Shown: positions 26,497 to 35,261 of the stretch, piece by piece | How the letters are laid out: each line of letters opens with the position of its first letter | Numbering within the stretch: position 1 is the stretch's first letter | NCBI RefSeq assembly: GCF_001746415.1 | Contig: NZ_MEHJ01000001.1 | Span: 5,090,501 to 5,154,500, forward strand | Length of the DNA stretch: 64,000 bases | DNA from: Streptomyces agglomeratus | GTDB lineage: Bacteria > Actinomycetota > Actinomycetes > Streptomycetales > Streptomycetaceae | Direction: 5' to 3' | Translations under genes and position numbers: made by a program | Notes under the pieces: model-generated | The model's input: the letters and a program-made list of their open reading frames with translations, nothing else | Database searches by the model: none | What the model was told of the DNA's origin: nothing

Positions 26497-27582
26497 TCAC
26501 CCGCGAACCGCGGCCACCCCCGTGGACCCCCGCACCACCAGCTCCGCCGGCACCGGCACGACACCCCCCGGCACCGCCTCCCGCCCCATCGCGAGCCGCC
26601 CCGCCCGCGCCCCCGCCTCGTACAGCGGCAGCCGTACGGTCGTCAGCGCCGGCATCGCGTCCGCCGAGAACGGCAGGTCGTCGAAGCCCGCCACGGACAC
26701 GTCGTCCGGAATGCTCCGCCCCCGCTCCCGCAGCGCCGCGCACGCCCCAAGCGCCACCGTGTCGTTCGCGGCGACCACCGCCGTCAGTCCCGGCTCCCGC
26801 CGCAGCAGCTCCAGCGTCGCGTCGTACCCCGACCGCCGGTCGTACGGCCCGTGCACCGTCAGGGCGTCCACCGTGCCGCCCAGCCCGGCCGCCGCCATCG
26901 CCTCCCGGTGCCCCTCCAGCCGGTGGCGGGTGGTCGTACGCTCCACCGGCCCGGCGACGTACCCGATCGTCCGGTGCCCGAGCGCCAGCAGGTGCTCGGT
27001 GAGCCGCCGCGCCCCGCCCCGGTTGTCGAAGGTGAGCGCGGCAGCCACCGGCCCCCCGTCCCCGCCCTCCGGCAGCGCCAGCGGCGGCCGCCCGCACAGC
27101 ACCACCCGCGTGCCCCCGTCCGCCAGCTTCCCGAGCTTCGCCGCGACCGCCGCCGAGTGCCCGGGGTCCTCGAGCGCGCCCCCGGTGAGGATCACCGCGG
27201 CGGCGCGCTGGCGCTGCAACAGCGTCAGGTACGTCAGTTCCCGCTCCGGCGAGCCCCCCGTATTGCAGACGATCGCGAGCTTCTCGCCGCCCGCCCGCCC
27301 CGCACCCGGCCCCTGCGTCCCGCCTATCTGCGACTGGGCCGCCCCGGCCATGATCCCGAAGAAGGGATCGGCGATGTCGTTCACCAGGATCCCGACCAGA
27401 TCGGAGGTCGCGGCGGCAAGCGCGCTCGCCGGGCCGTTCAGTACGTAATCGAGGTCGTCGACCGCGCGCAGCACCCGTTCCCTGGTGGCAGCGGCGACCG
27501 GATAGTTGCCGTTGAGCACGCGGGAGACGGTGGCCGGCGACACCTGGGCGCGGGCTGCCACGTCCGCCAAGGTCACTGTCAT
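26497..27582 (-). CDS. LacI family transcriptional regulator
   Basis: Repressor of about 361 residues. The helix-turn-helix is TLADVAARAQVSPATVSRVLNGNYPV at residues 4-30, followed by the hinge DYVLNGPASALAAATSDLVGI and a periplasmic-binding-protein-like sugar domain (GYVAGP, YDRRSGYDAT, VVAANDTVALGACAAL, VSVAGFDDLPFSADAMPALTTV). ATG 27582 has GGAGG eight bases upstream. It diverges from the three-gene sugar operon at 27.7 kb across a 105-base gap holding a LacI-type palindrome, so it probably represses that operon and itself. Confidence 0.92.
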   Translation of the reverse strand: MTVTLADVAARAQVSPATVSRVLNGNYPVAAATRERVLRAVDDLDYVLNGPASALAAATSDLVGILVNDIADPFFGIMAGAAQSQIGGTQGPGAGRAGGEKLAIVCNTGGSPERELTYLTLLQRQRAAAVILTGGALEDPGHSAAVAAKLGKLADGGTRVVLCGRPPLALPEGGDGGPVAAALTFDNRGGARRLTEHLLALGHRTIGYVAGPVERTTTRHRLEGHREAMAAAGLGGTVDALTVHGPYDRRSGYDATLELLRREPGLTAVVAANDTVALGACAALRERGRSIPDDVSVAGFDDLPFSADAMPALTTVRLPLYEAGARAGRLAMGREAVPGGVVPVPAELVVRGSTGVAAVRG

Positions 27583-27640
27583 CTGGTCGACCTCCGGGTC
27601 TTGTACGAGCAACTGCCCGCAGGCTAGCTTCATCAAGGAT

Positions 27641-27654
27641 AGAAAGCGCTTGCT
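27641..27654. promoter_or_regulatory. LacI-type operator
   Basis: AGAAAGCGCTTGCT is centred on AAGCGCTT and symmetric apart from one base pair. It lies 34 bases before the dehydrogenase GTG start and 59 bases before the LacI start on the other strand, the expected place for a shared operator. Confidence 0.65.
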
Positions 27655-27687
27655 ACGACGTACTACGGCCGTACGAAGGGAACTTTC

Positions 27688-28839
27688 GTGACACGCAGGA
27701 CAGTGCGCATCGCCATGAACGGCGTCACGGGCCGGATGGGGTACCGCCAGCACCTCGTCCGCTCGGTCCTCGCCCTCCGCGAACAGGGCGGTCTCGAGCT
27801 GGGCGACGGCACGGTCCTGTGGCCGGAGCCCGTCCTGGTGGGCCGCCGCGAACACGCGCTCAGGGAGATGGCCGGGCACCACGGCCTCACCGAGTGGTCC
27901 ACGGACCTCGACGCGGTCCTGGCCGACGGGACGATCGACATCTACTTCGACGCGCAGGTCACGTCCGCCCGCGAGGACGCCATCAGAAAGGCCATCACCG
28001 CGGGCAAGCACATCTACACGGAGAAGCCCTCGGCCACCGGTCTCGACGCCGCCCTCGGCCTGGCCCGCCTCGCCCGCGACGCCGGCGTCAAGCACGGCGT
28101 CGTACAGGACAAGGTCTTCCTTCCCGGCCTGCTCAAGCTGAAGCGCCTGATCGACGGCGGCTTCTTCGGCGAGATCCTCTCCGTCCGCGGCGAGTTCGGC
28201 TACTGGGTCTTCGAGGGGGACTGGCAGGACGCCCAGCGCCCCTCCTGGAACTACCGCGCGGAGGACGGCGGCGGCATCGTCGTCGACATGTTCCCGCACT
28301 GGGAGTACGTCCTGCACGAGCTGTTCGGCCGCGTCACGACCGTCCAGGCGCACGTCGCGACGCACATCCCGCAGCGCTGGGACGAGCACGGCAAGCCGTA
28401 CGCCGCCACGGCCGACGACGCGGCGTACGGGATCTTCCAGCTCGAAGGCGGCGTGGTGGCCCAGATCAACTCCTCCTGGGCGGTCCGCGTCAACCGCGAC
28501 GAACTGGTCGAGTTCCAGGTGGACGGAACGCACGGCTCGGCCGTCGCCGGCCTGCGCAACTGCCGCATGCAGCACCGCGCGGCGACCCCCAAGCCGGTCT
28601 GGAACCCGGACCTCCCGGTGTCGCACTCCTTCCGCGACCAGTGGCAGGAGGTCCCGGACAACGAGCCGTACGACAACGGCTTCAAGGCGCAGTGGGAGCT
28701 GTTCCTGCGCCATGTCGCGCTCGACGAGCCGTACACCTGGGACCTGCTGGCCGGAGCGCGCGGCGTACAGCTCGCCGAACTGGGCCTCAAGTCGTCCGCC
28801 GAGGGCCGCCGTTACGACGTCCCGGAGCTGGCGCTGTGA
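27688..28839 (+). CDS. Gfo/Idh/MocA family oxidoreductase
   Basis: NAD(P)-dependent sugar or polyol dehydrogenase of 383 residues. The Rossmann opening is VRIAMNGVTGRMGYRQHLVRSV, where the usual GxGxxG is replaced by GVTGRMG. The family EKP motif is HIYTEKPSATG (about residue 112), and later AEDGGGIVVDMFPHWEYVLHEL carries the catalytic-region His. The GTG start follows AAGGGAAC. It is first of three genes joined by GTGA overlaps. The modified glycine loop sets it apart from inositol dehydrogenase IolG, so I do not take it for the missing inositol enzyme. Confidence 0.88.
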   Translation: MTRRTVRIAMNGVTGRMGYRQHLVRSVLALREQGGLELGDGTVLWPEPVLVGRREHALREMAGHHGLTEWSTDLDAVLADGTIDIYFDAQVTSAREDAIRKAITAGKHIYTEKPSATGLDAALGLARLARDAGVKHGVVQDKVFLPGLLKLKRLIDGGFFGEILSVRGEFGYWVFEGDWQDAQRPSWNYRAEDGGGIVVDMFPHWEYVLHELFGRVTTVQAHVATHIPQRWDEHGKPYAATADDAAYGIFQLEGGVVAQINSSWAVRVNRDELVEFQVDGTHGSAVAGLRNCRMQHRAATPKPVWNPDLPVSHSFRDQWQEVPDNEPYDNGFKAQWELFLRHVALDEPYTWDLLAGARGVQLAELGLKSSAEGRRYDVPELAL

Positions 28840-29981
28840 CGATCAGGCTCCCGTACGGCACGTACGAACCCCGCTCCGAGCCCCTGGCTCCGGCCCCGCA
28901 CGGCGCCCCCCTCACCTCCCGCAGGGTCTACTCGGCGGCCCATGTGGTGGCCGATCCGTACGCCGATGTGTCGCCGGACTCCCCGGCGGCGGTCGACTGG
29001 GACGCCACGCTCGCCTTCCGCCGCCACCTGTGGTCGCACGGTCTGGGCGTGGCGGAGGCCATGGACACGGCCCAGCGCGGCATGGGCCTCGACTGGGCCG
29101 GGGCGTCCGAGCTGATCCGCCGCTCGGCCGCGGAGGCGAAGGCGGCCGGCGGCGCGATCGCGTGCGGCGTCGGCACCGACCAGTTGCCCCCCGGCGAGAC
29201 CACCCTCCCGGCGGTCACCGCCGCGTACGAGGAGCAGCTCGCCCTCGTCGAGTCGACCGGGGCCCGCGCCGTCCTCATGGCGTCCCGCGCCCTGGCGGCG
29301 GCGGCACGCGGCCCCGAGGACTACCTGGCGGCGTACGGGCACCTGCTGCGCCAGGCGGCCGAGCCGGTGATCCTGCACTGGCTGGGCCCGATGTTCGACC
29401 CGGCGCTCGCCGGTTACTGGGGCAGTACGGACCTGGACGCGGCCACGGAGACCCTCCTGGAGGTCATCGCCGCGCACCCGGACAAGGTCGACGGCGTCAA
29501 GGTCTCGTTGCTGGACGCGCGGCGCGAGATCGAGCTGCGCCGCCGCCTGCCGAAGGGTGTGCGCTGCTACACGGGCGACGACTTCAACTACCCGGAACTG
29601 ATCGCGGGCGACGACCACGGCTTCAGCCACGCCCTCCTCGGCATCTTCGACCCGCTGGGCCCGCTGGCCGCCGAAGCGGTCCGTACCCTCGACACGGGTG
29701 ACGCGAAGACCTTCCGCGCACTCCTCGACCCCACCGTGGAGCTGTCCCGGCACCTCTTCGAGCCCCCCACCCGCTTCTACAAGACGGGCGTTGTCCTCCT
29801 GGCGTGGCTGGCGGGTCACCAGTCGCACTTCACCATGGTCGGCGGCCTCCAGTCGGCGCGCTCGCTGCCGCACCTGTCGAAGGCGTACGAACTGGCGGAC
29901 GGCCTGGGGCTCTTCCCGGACCCGCTTCTTGCCGAAGCCCGTATGAAGACCTTCCTCACACTGCACGGAGTGGACCAGTGA
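28836..29981 (+). CDS. DUF993 / dihydrodipicolinate-synthase-like protein
   Basis: A 381-residue TIM-barrel protein of the DUF993 group. Conserved parts are SRRVYSAAHVVADPYAD, WSHGLGVAEAMDTAQRGMGLDW, CGVGTDQL, VKVSLLD (the Lys at the place of the Schiff-base lysine of the N-acetylneuraminate lyase superfamily), CYTGDDFNYPELI and QSHFTMVGGLQSARS. It is likely an aldolase or dehydratase for a sugar-acid intermediate (inference). It is coupled at both ends by four-base GTGA overlaps to the dehydrogenase and the isomerase. Confidence 0.85.
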   Translation: MTIRLPYGTYEPRSEPLAPAPHGAPLTSRRVYSAAHVVADPYADVSPDSPAAVDWDATLAFRRHLWSHGLGVAEAMDTAQRGMGLDWAGASELIRRSAAEAKAAGGAIACGVGTDQLPPGETTLPAVTAAYEEQLALVESTGARAVLMASRALAAAARGPEDYLAAYGHLLRQAAEPVILHWLGPMFDPALAGYWGSTDLDAATETLLEVIAAHPDKVDGVKVSLLDARREIELRRRLPKGVRCYTGDDFNYPELIAGDDHGFSHALLGIFDPLGPLAAEAVRTLDTGDAKTFRALLDPTVELSRHLFEPPTRFYKTGVVLLAWLAGHQSHFTMVGGLQSARSLPHLSKAYELADGLGLFPDPLLAEARMKTFLTLHGVDQ

Positions 29982-30838
29982 GCGCCGTACCGCCGAGCGG
30001 CCTTTCCCGGCTCAGCCTCAACCAGGAGACCATCAGGCAGTGGTCGCTGCCGGAGCTCGCCGAGGGGTGCGTGAAGGCGGGCGTGACCGGGGTGGGGCTG
30101 TGGCGCGCCCCGGTCCAGGAGTACGGCGTCGAGCGCGCCGCCCGGCTGATGCGGGACGCGGGGCTGGCCGTCACCAGCCTGTGCCGGGGCGGCTTCCTCA
30201 CGGGCGCCGGCGCCGAGCGCGCCGCCGCGCTGGCCGACAACCGGCGGGCCGTGGACGAGGCGGCCACCCTCGGCACCGGGACGCTGGTCCTGGTCTCGGG
30301 CGGGCTTCCGCCCGGCAGCCGCGATCTGTACGCGGCGCGCGAGCGCATCGCGGACGCGCTGGCCGAGCTGGCGCCCTACGCCGCCGAACGGGGCGTACGG
30401 CTGGCCGTCGAGCCGCTGCACCCGATGTTCGCCTCGGACCGCTGCGTGGTGTCGACCCTGGGTCAGGCCCTCGACATCGCCGAACGCTTCCCGGCGGAGC
30501 GTGTGGGGGTGGTCGTCGACACGTACCACCTGTGGTGGGACGACCGCGTCGCGGCCGGCATCGCCCGCGCGGGGAACCGCATCGCGGCCTTCCAGCTGGC
30601 GGACTGGATCACTCCACTGCCCGCGGGCGTTCTGCTGGGCCGGGGGCAACTGGGTGACGGGGTGGTCGACTTCCGCCGCTTTCGCGAACTCGTGGACGCG
30701 ACCGGCTACACGGGCCCGATCGAGGTGGAGATCTTCAACGAGGGGCTGTGGGCCCGGGACGGCGCGGAAGTGCTGGCGGAGGTGGCGGACCGCTACGTCA
30801 CGCACGCCCTGCCCGCCCCTCCCATCCCTTCCACATGA
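29978..30838 (+). CDS. Sugar phosphate isomerase/epimerase (TIM barrel)
   Basis: 286-residue xylose-isomerase-like protein. It opens with LSRLSLNQETIRQWSLPELAEGCVKAGVTGVGLWR and carries the metal-ligand segments AVEPLHPM (Glu), VVDTYHLWWD (Asp/His), AAFQLADW and IEVEIFNEGLW (Glu). It is third in the LacI-controlled operon, GTG overlapping the preceding stop. With the dehydrogenase and the DUF993 protein it forms a compact oxidise-isomerise-cleave set for a sugar or cyclitol; the substrate is unknown. Confidence 0.88.
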   Translation: MSAVPPSGLSRLSLNQETIRQWSLPELAEGCVKAGVTGVGLWRAPVQEYGVERAARLMRDAGLAVTSLCRGGFLTGAGAERAAALADNRRAVDEAATLGTGTLVLVSGGLPPGSRDLYAARERIADALAELAPYAAERGVRLAVEPLHPMFASDRCVVSTLGQALDIAERFPAERVGVVVDTYHLWWDDRVAAGIARAGNRIAAFQLADWITPLPAGVLLGRGQLGDGVVDFRRFRELVDATGYTGPIEVEIFNEGLWARDGAEVLAEVADRYVTHALPAPPIPST

Positions 30839-30854
30839 CCGAAACGCTGTAGCT

Positions 30855-30886
30855 AGTGATCAATCTTTGATCACTTGTTGATCACC
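30855..30886. repeat. Three TTGATCAC/GTGATCAA copies phased by 11 bases
   Basis: GTGATCAA at 30856-30863, TTGATCAC at 30867-30874 and TTGATCAC at 30878-30885 start exactly 11 bases apart. The first two also form a nine-pair stem with a TCT loop. The sequence is unusually AT-rich for this genome. Confidence 0.7.
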
Positions 30887-31026
30887 TGCGGGCATCTCGT
30901 GTCCTCCTCAAATAAATCCGCCTCCCCGTGCAACCGTTCCGTCGCTCCGCGGGTCCTACTTGGCATCAGGGCTTCCGGGAGGGGATCCGGGGGGATTCAG
31001 GGAGGCCTGTACGGAGGGGAATCTGA

Positions 31027-31065
31027 GGGGCCCGGTCGACGGACCGGGCCTCCTTGGTTTTTGTC
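31027..31065 (+). terminator. Intrinsic terminator upstream of recD2
   Basis: GGCCCGGTC (31029-31037) pairs perfectly with GACCGGGCC (31042-31050) across a GACG loop and is followed by TCCTTGGTTTTTG. The T-run places it on the plus strand, about 190 bases past the isomerase stop and 105 bases before recD2. Confidence 0.8.
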
Positions 31066-31169
31066 CCCCATCGCCGCCCACCGCCCGCCCATCGCCCGCG
31101 GGAGACGGCCCGCGGGAGATCTGTCCACAGGCATGCCGCACTGTCGGACCCTGGCGGTAGCGTCGGATC

Positions 31170-33452
31170 ATGCCCAGTCCCACAGGTGTTCCAGCAGCGG
31201 CCCAGGCGGTGGCGCCCCCGGCGGTGCTCGAAGGTGTCCTGGAGCGGATCACCTACGCCAACGAGGAGAACGGCTACACGGTCGCCCGCGTCGACACCGG
31301 CCGCGGCGGCGATCTCCTCACGGTCGTGGGCTCGCTGCTCGGCGCGCAGCCCGGCGAGTCGCTGCGCATGGAAGGACGCTGGGGCTCCCACGCGCAGTAC
31401 GGCCGGCAGTTCACCGTGGACAACTACACCACCGTGCTGCCCGCCACGATCCAGGGCATCCGCCGTTACCTCGGTTCCGGGCTGATCAAGGGCATCGGGC
31501 CGGTCATGGCCGACCGGATCACCACGCACTTCGGCGTCGACACCCTGGACGTGATCGAGACCGAGCCGAAGCGGCTGATCGAGGTGCCGGGACTCGGCCC
31601 GAAGCGGACGAAGATGATCGCGGCGGCCTGGGAGGAACAGAAGGCCATCAAGGAGGTCATGATCTTCCTTCAGGGGGTGGGGGTCTCGACCTCCATCGCG
31701 GTGCGCATCTACAAGAAGTACGCCGACGCGTCCATCTCCGTCGTGAAGAACGAGCCGTACCGCCTGGCCGCCGACGTCTGGGGCATCGGCTTCCTGACCG
31801 CCGACAAGATCGCCCAGTCCGTCGGCATCCCGCACGACAGCCCGGAGCGCGTGAAGGCCGGCCTCCAGTACGCGCTGTCGCAGTCCACCGACCAGGGCCA
31901 CTGCTACCTCCCCGAGGAGCAGCTGATCAGCGACGCCGTGAAGCTGCTCCAGGTGGACACCGGCCTGGTGATCGACTGTCTCGCCGAACTGGCGGCGGAC
32001 GAGGGCGTCGTACGGGAGAAGGTGCCGCCGCCGGAGGGCGGCGAAGGCGATCCGGTCACCGCCGTCTACCTCGTTCCCTTCCACCGGGCCGAGGTGTCCC
32101 TGGCCGCGCAGACACAGCGCCTCCTGCGCGCCCCGGAGGACCGGATGCCGGCGTTCCGGGACGTCGCCTGGGACAAGGCGCTGGCGTGGCTCGCGGGCCG
32201 TACGGGCGCCGAGCTGGCCCCCGAGCAGCAGGCGGCGGTCAGGCTGGCGCTGACCGAGAAGGTCGCCGTGCTGACCGGGGGGCCCGGCTGCGGCAAGTCG
32301 TTCACCGTCCGCTCCATCGTGGAGCTGGCCCGCGCCAAGAAGGCCAAGGTCGTCCTGGCCGCCCCCACCGGGCGCGCGGCCAAGCGCCTGGCCGAGCTGA
32401 CCGGCGCCGAGGCGTCCACCGTGCACCGCCTGCTGGAGCTCAAGCCGGGCGGCGACGCGGCGTACGACAGGGACCGCCCCCTCGATGCCGACCTCGTCGT
32501 CGTCGACGAGGCGTCCATGCTCGACCTGCTGCTGGCGAACAAGCTGGTGAAGGCGGTCGCGCCGGGCGCGCACCTGCTGCTGGTGGGGGACGTCGACCAG
32601 CTTCCCTCGGTGGGCGCGGGGGAGGTGCTGCGTGACCTGCTCGCCGACGGCGGACCGGTGCCCTCCGTACGGCTCACCCGGATCTTCCGCCAGGCCCAGC
32701 AGTCGGGCGTCGTCACGAACGCGCACCGCATCAACTCCGGCGTCCACCCGATCACTCAGGGCCTCGCGGACTTCTTCCTTTTCGTCGAGGACGAGACCGA
32801 GGACGCCGGGCGGGTCACGGTCGACGTGGCCGCCCGCCGCATCCCCGCGAAGTTCGGCCTCGACCCGAGGCGGGACATCCAGGTGCTGGCCCCCATGCAC
32901 CGGGGGCCGGCCGGCGCCGGGACGCTCAACGGGCTGCTCCAGCAGGCGATCACGCCGGCGAGACCGGACCTGCCGGAGAAGAGGTTCGGCGGCAGGGTGT
33001 TCCGCGTCGGAGACAAGGTGACCCAGATTCGCAACAATTACGAGAAGGGGCAGAACGGGGTCTTCAACGGCACCGTGGGTGTGGTGACCTCGCTCGACCC
33101 GGACGACCAGCGCCTGACGGTGCTGACCGACGAGGACGAGGAGGTTCCGTACGACTTCGACGAGCTGGACGAGCTGGCGCACGCGTACGCCGTGACGATC
33201 CACCGCTCGCAGGGCAGCGAGTATCCGGCCGTGGTGATCCCGGTCACCACCGGGGCCTGGATGATGCTCCAGCGGAACCTGCTCTACACGGCGGTGACCC
33301 GGGCCAAGAAGCTGGTCGTGCTGGTCGGCTCCCGCAAGGCCATCGGCCAGGCCGTCCGCACGGTTTCGGCGGGCAGGCGGTGCACGGCGCTGGATCACCG
33401 GCTCGCGGGGCGGATGGTGAGGAGCCACTCCACGGAGCAAACCGCACCATAG
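31170..33452 (+). CDS. recD2: ATP-dependent RecD2-like DNA helicase
   Basis: 5'-3' superfamily 1B helicase of 760 residues acting in DNA repair outside RecBCD. An N-terminal OB/accessory domain starts VLEGVLERITYANEENGYTVARV; helix-hairpin-helix sequence LIEVPGLGPKRTKMIAAAWE follows at about residue 130. Walker A is LTGGPGCGKSFT (about 368), Walker B VVVDEASMLD (about 444), and later motifs are LLVGDVDQLPSVGAGEVLRDL, RIFRQAQQS and the C-terminal AYAVTIHRSQGSEYPAVVIP. Length and order match RecD2 of Deinococcus and Bacillus. It is monocistronic. Confidence 0.93.
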   Translation: MPSPTGVPAAAQAVAPPAVLEGVLERITYANEENGYTVARVDTGRGGDLLTVVGSLLGAQPGESLRMEGRWGSHAQYGRQFTVDNYTTVLPATIQGIRRYLGSGLIKGIGPVMADRITTHFGVDTLDVIETEPKRLIEVPGLGPKRTKMIAAAWEEQKAIKEVMIFLQGVGVSTSIAVRIYKKYADASISVVKNEPYRLAADVWGIGFLTADKIAQSVGIPHDSPERVKAGLQYALSQSTDQGHCYLPEEQLISDAVKLLQVDTGLVIDCLAELAADEGVVREKVPPPEGGEGDPVTAVYLVPFHRAEVSLAAQTQRLLRAPEDRMPAFRDVAWDKALAWLAGRTGAELAPEQQAAVRLALTEKVAVLTGGPGCGKSFTVRSIVELARAKKAKVVLAAPTGRAAKRLAELTGAEASTVHRLLELKPGGDAAYDRDRPLDADLVVVDEASMLDLLLANKLVKAVAPGAHLLLVGDVDQLPSVGAGEVLRDLLADGGPVPSVRLTRIFRQAQQSGVVTNAHRINSGVHPITQGLADFFLFVEDETEDAGRVTVDVAARRIPAKFGLDPRRDIQVLAPMHRGPAGAGTLNGLLQQAITPARPDLPEKRFGGRVFRVGDKVTQIRNNYEKGQNGVFNGTVGVVTSLDPDDQRLTVLTDEDEEVPYDFDELDELAHAYAVTIHRSQGSEYPAVVIPVTTGAWMMLQRNLLYTAVTRAKKLVVLVGSRKAIGQAVRTVSAGRRCTALDHRLAGRMVRSHSTEQTAP

Positions 33453-33648
33453 AGGGACTGTTCCTGGCAAACGTCTCGCTCGACTTCCAGAACCGGGGGT
33501 AAGGGGGCAGGATGAGCAGGTTGGCGGCACTGAGTGCCGCGAATGGGCCTAATGGCCGACCCCGAGTGCACTCTGCTGAGCCAAATGGGGGATGGTAGAG
33601 ACAGTCAGGGCACCTCGAAGAAGAGGCACTACGTCGGTGAGGGATGAC

Positions 33649-34938
33649 GTGAGCGACAACTCTGTAGTACTGCGGTACGGCGATGGCGAGTACACCTACC
33701 CGGTGATCGACAGCACCGTCGGCGACAAGGGCTTCGACATCGGGAAGCTCCGGGCTCAGACCGGTCTGGTGACTCTCGACAGCGGATACGGCAACACGGC
33801 TGCCTATAAATCCGCGATCACCTACCTCGACGGTGAGCAGGGCATTCTGCGCTACCGCGGATATCCCATCGAGCAGCTGGCCGAGCGCTCCACTTTCGTC
33901 GAGGTGGCGTACCTGCTGATCAACGGTGAGCTTCCCAAGGTCGACGAGCTCGCCGCCTTCAGGAACGAGATCACCCAGCACACGCTGCTGCACGAGGACG
34001 TGAAGCGGTTCTTCGACGGCTTCCCGCGTGACGCGCACCCGATGGCCATGCTGTCGTCGGTGGTCAGCGCGCTGTCGACGTTCTACCAGGACAGCCACAA
34101 CCCGTTCGACGAGAAGCAGCGTCACCTTTCGACGATCCGCCTCCTCGCCAAGCTTCCGACCATCGCGGCGTACGCGTACAAGAAGTCGATCGGGCACCCC
34201 TTCGTCTACCCGAGCAACGACCTCGGGTACGTCGAGAACTTCCTGCGCATGACCTTCTCGGTCCCGGCGCAGGAGTACGTGCCGGACCCGGTCGTGGTCG
34301 CGGCGCTGGAGAAGCTCCTGATCCTGCACGCGGACCACGAGCAGAACTGTTCGACGTCCACCGTGCGTCTGGTCGGCTCCTCGCAGGCGAACATGTTCGC
34401 CTCGATCTCCGCCGGCATCAGCGCCCTGTGGGGCCCGCTGCACGGTGGCGCCAACCAGTCGGTGCTGGAGATGCTGGAAGGCATCCAGGCCGACGGCGGC
34501 GACGTCGACAACTTCATCCGCAAGGTGAAGAACAAGGAAGACGGCGTGAAGCTCATGGGCTTCGGGCACCGCGTCTACAAGAACTTCGACCCCCGGGCGA
34601 AGATCATCAAGGCTGCGGCGCACGACGTCCTCTCCGCCCTGGGCAAGGACGACGAGCTGCTCGACATCGCGCTCAAGCTTGAAGAGCACGCGCTGGCCGA
34701 CGACTACTTCGTGCAGCGCAAGCTGTACCCGAACGTCGACTTCTACACCGGTCTGATCTACCGGGCCATGGGCTTCCCGACCGAGATGTTCACGGTGCTC
34801 TTCGCGCTGGGACGTCTGCCGGGCTGGATCGCCCAGTGGCACGAGATGATCAAGGAGCCGGGTTCCCGCATCGGCCGCCCGCGTCAGATCTACACCGGCG
34901 AGGTCCTGCGCGACTTCGTCCCGGTCGAGGGTCGCTGA
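33649..34938 (+). CDS. citA: Citrate synthase
   Basis: Condenses acetyl-CoA and oxaloacetate in the TCA cycle; 429 residues. The start SDNSVVLRYGDGEYTYPVIDSTVGDKGFDIGKLR is typical of the hexameric bacterial type. Catalytic residues are in GPLHGGANQ (His about 266) and GFGHRVYKNFDPRAK (His about 307, Asp about 313, with Arg for citrate). GTG 33649 is chosen because of GAGGG seven bases upstream and because homology begins there; an upstream in-frame extension to 33592 has no counterpart. It stands alone and ends in a strong terminator. Confidence 0.95.
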   Translation: MSDNSVVLRYGDGEYTYPVIDSTVGDKGFDIGKLRAQTGLVTLDSGYGNTAAYKSAITYLDGEQGILRYRGYPIEQLAERSTFVEVAYLLINGELPKVDELAAFRNEITQHTLLHEDVKRFFDGFPRDAHPMAMLSSVVSALSTFYQDSHNPFDEKQRHLSTIRLLAKLPTIAAYAYKKSIGHPFVYPSNDLGYVENFLRMTFSVPAQEYVPDPVVVAALEKLLILHADHEQNCSTSTVRLVGSSQANMFASISAGISALWGPLHGGANQSVLEMLEGIQADGGDVDNFIRKVKNKEDGVKLMGFGHRVYKNFDPRAKIIKAAAHDVLSALGKDDELLDIALKLEEHALADDYFVQRKLYPNVDFYTGLIYRAMGFPTEMFTVLFALGRLPGWIAQWHEMIKEPGSRIGRPRQIYTGEVLRDFVPVEGR

Positions 34939-34970
34939 CCGCTCGGTCCCTCGTACAGGCGCAGTGCAGA

Positions 34971-35026
34971 AAGCGCCCCGCCGCCGATCCCCCCACGGGT
35001 CGACGATGCGGGGCGCTTCCCTTTTC
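34971..35026 (+). terminator. citA terminator
   Basis: AAGCGCCCCGC (34971-34981) pairs with GCGGGGCGCTT (35008-35018), followed by CCCTTTT. It begins about 30 bases after the citrate synthase stop. Confidence 0.75.
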
Positions 35027-35167
35027 CCGGATCGGATTCCCCCCACGGGATCCGGCCGGGCGTCTGTTGGGCGCAGAAGCTCCACACGCGGTCTGCCGGG
35101 ACGCGTACGTACGGGAGGGCCGCTCATAGCTCCCCGGTGCACGTGTCCCGGCCAACGCTTGCCCGGA

Positions 35168-35207
35168 ATGTCCCCCAAGACATGTCCGCGAACGTCCCCC
35201 AAGACGT
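35168..35207. repeat. Two small palindromes sharing one core
   Basis: GTCCCCCAAGAC occurs at 35170-35181 and 35194-35205. The flanks differ but stay complementary: ATGTC with GACAT in the first, AACGTC with GACGTT in the second. Both lie between the 3' ends of citA and copA. The rest of the 323-base gap (34939-35261) holds the citA terminator and a seven-pair CCGGATC/GATCCGG repeat, and no gene. Confidence 0.55.
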
Positions 35208-35261
35208 TCTTGGCATCGCCCACTTAGACTCGCGAGCCAGCCGAATGGTTACCCTCAAATC

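Larger units (their letters stand above)
30839..31169. other. Gene-free stretch with repeat and terminator before recD2
   Basis: No protein gene is apparent. From left to right it holds the TTGATCAC triplet (30855-30886), an AT-rich patch with AAATAAAT, a run of G-rich direct motifs (GGGAGGGG, GGGGGGA, GGGAGG, GGAGGGG at 30976-31031) and a perfect intrinsic terminator (31027-31065). The layout could hold a short untranslated RNA or leader ending at the terminator. Confidence 0.45.

Noticed and set aside
27688..28839. Gfo/Idh/MocA gene as the missing inositol dehydrogenase IolG
   Set aside because: Its nucleotide loop is NGVTGRMG in place of GxGxxG, and it belongs to a separate LacI-controlled operon with DUF993, 11 kb from the iol genes.
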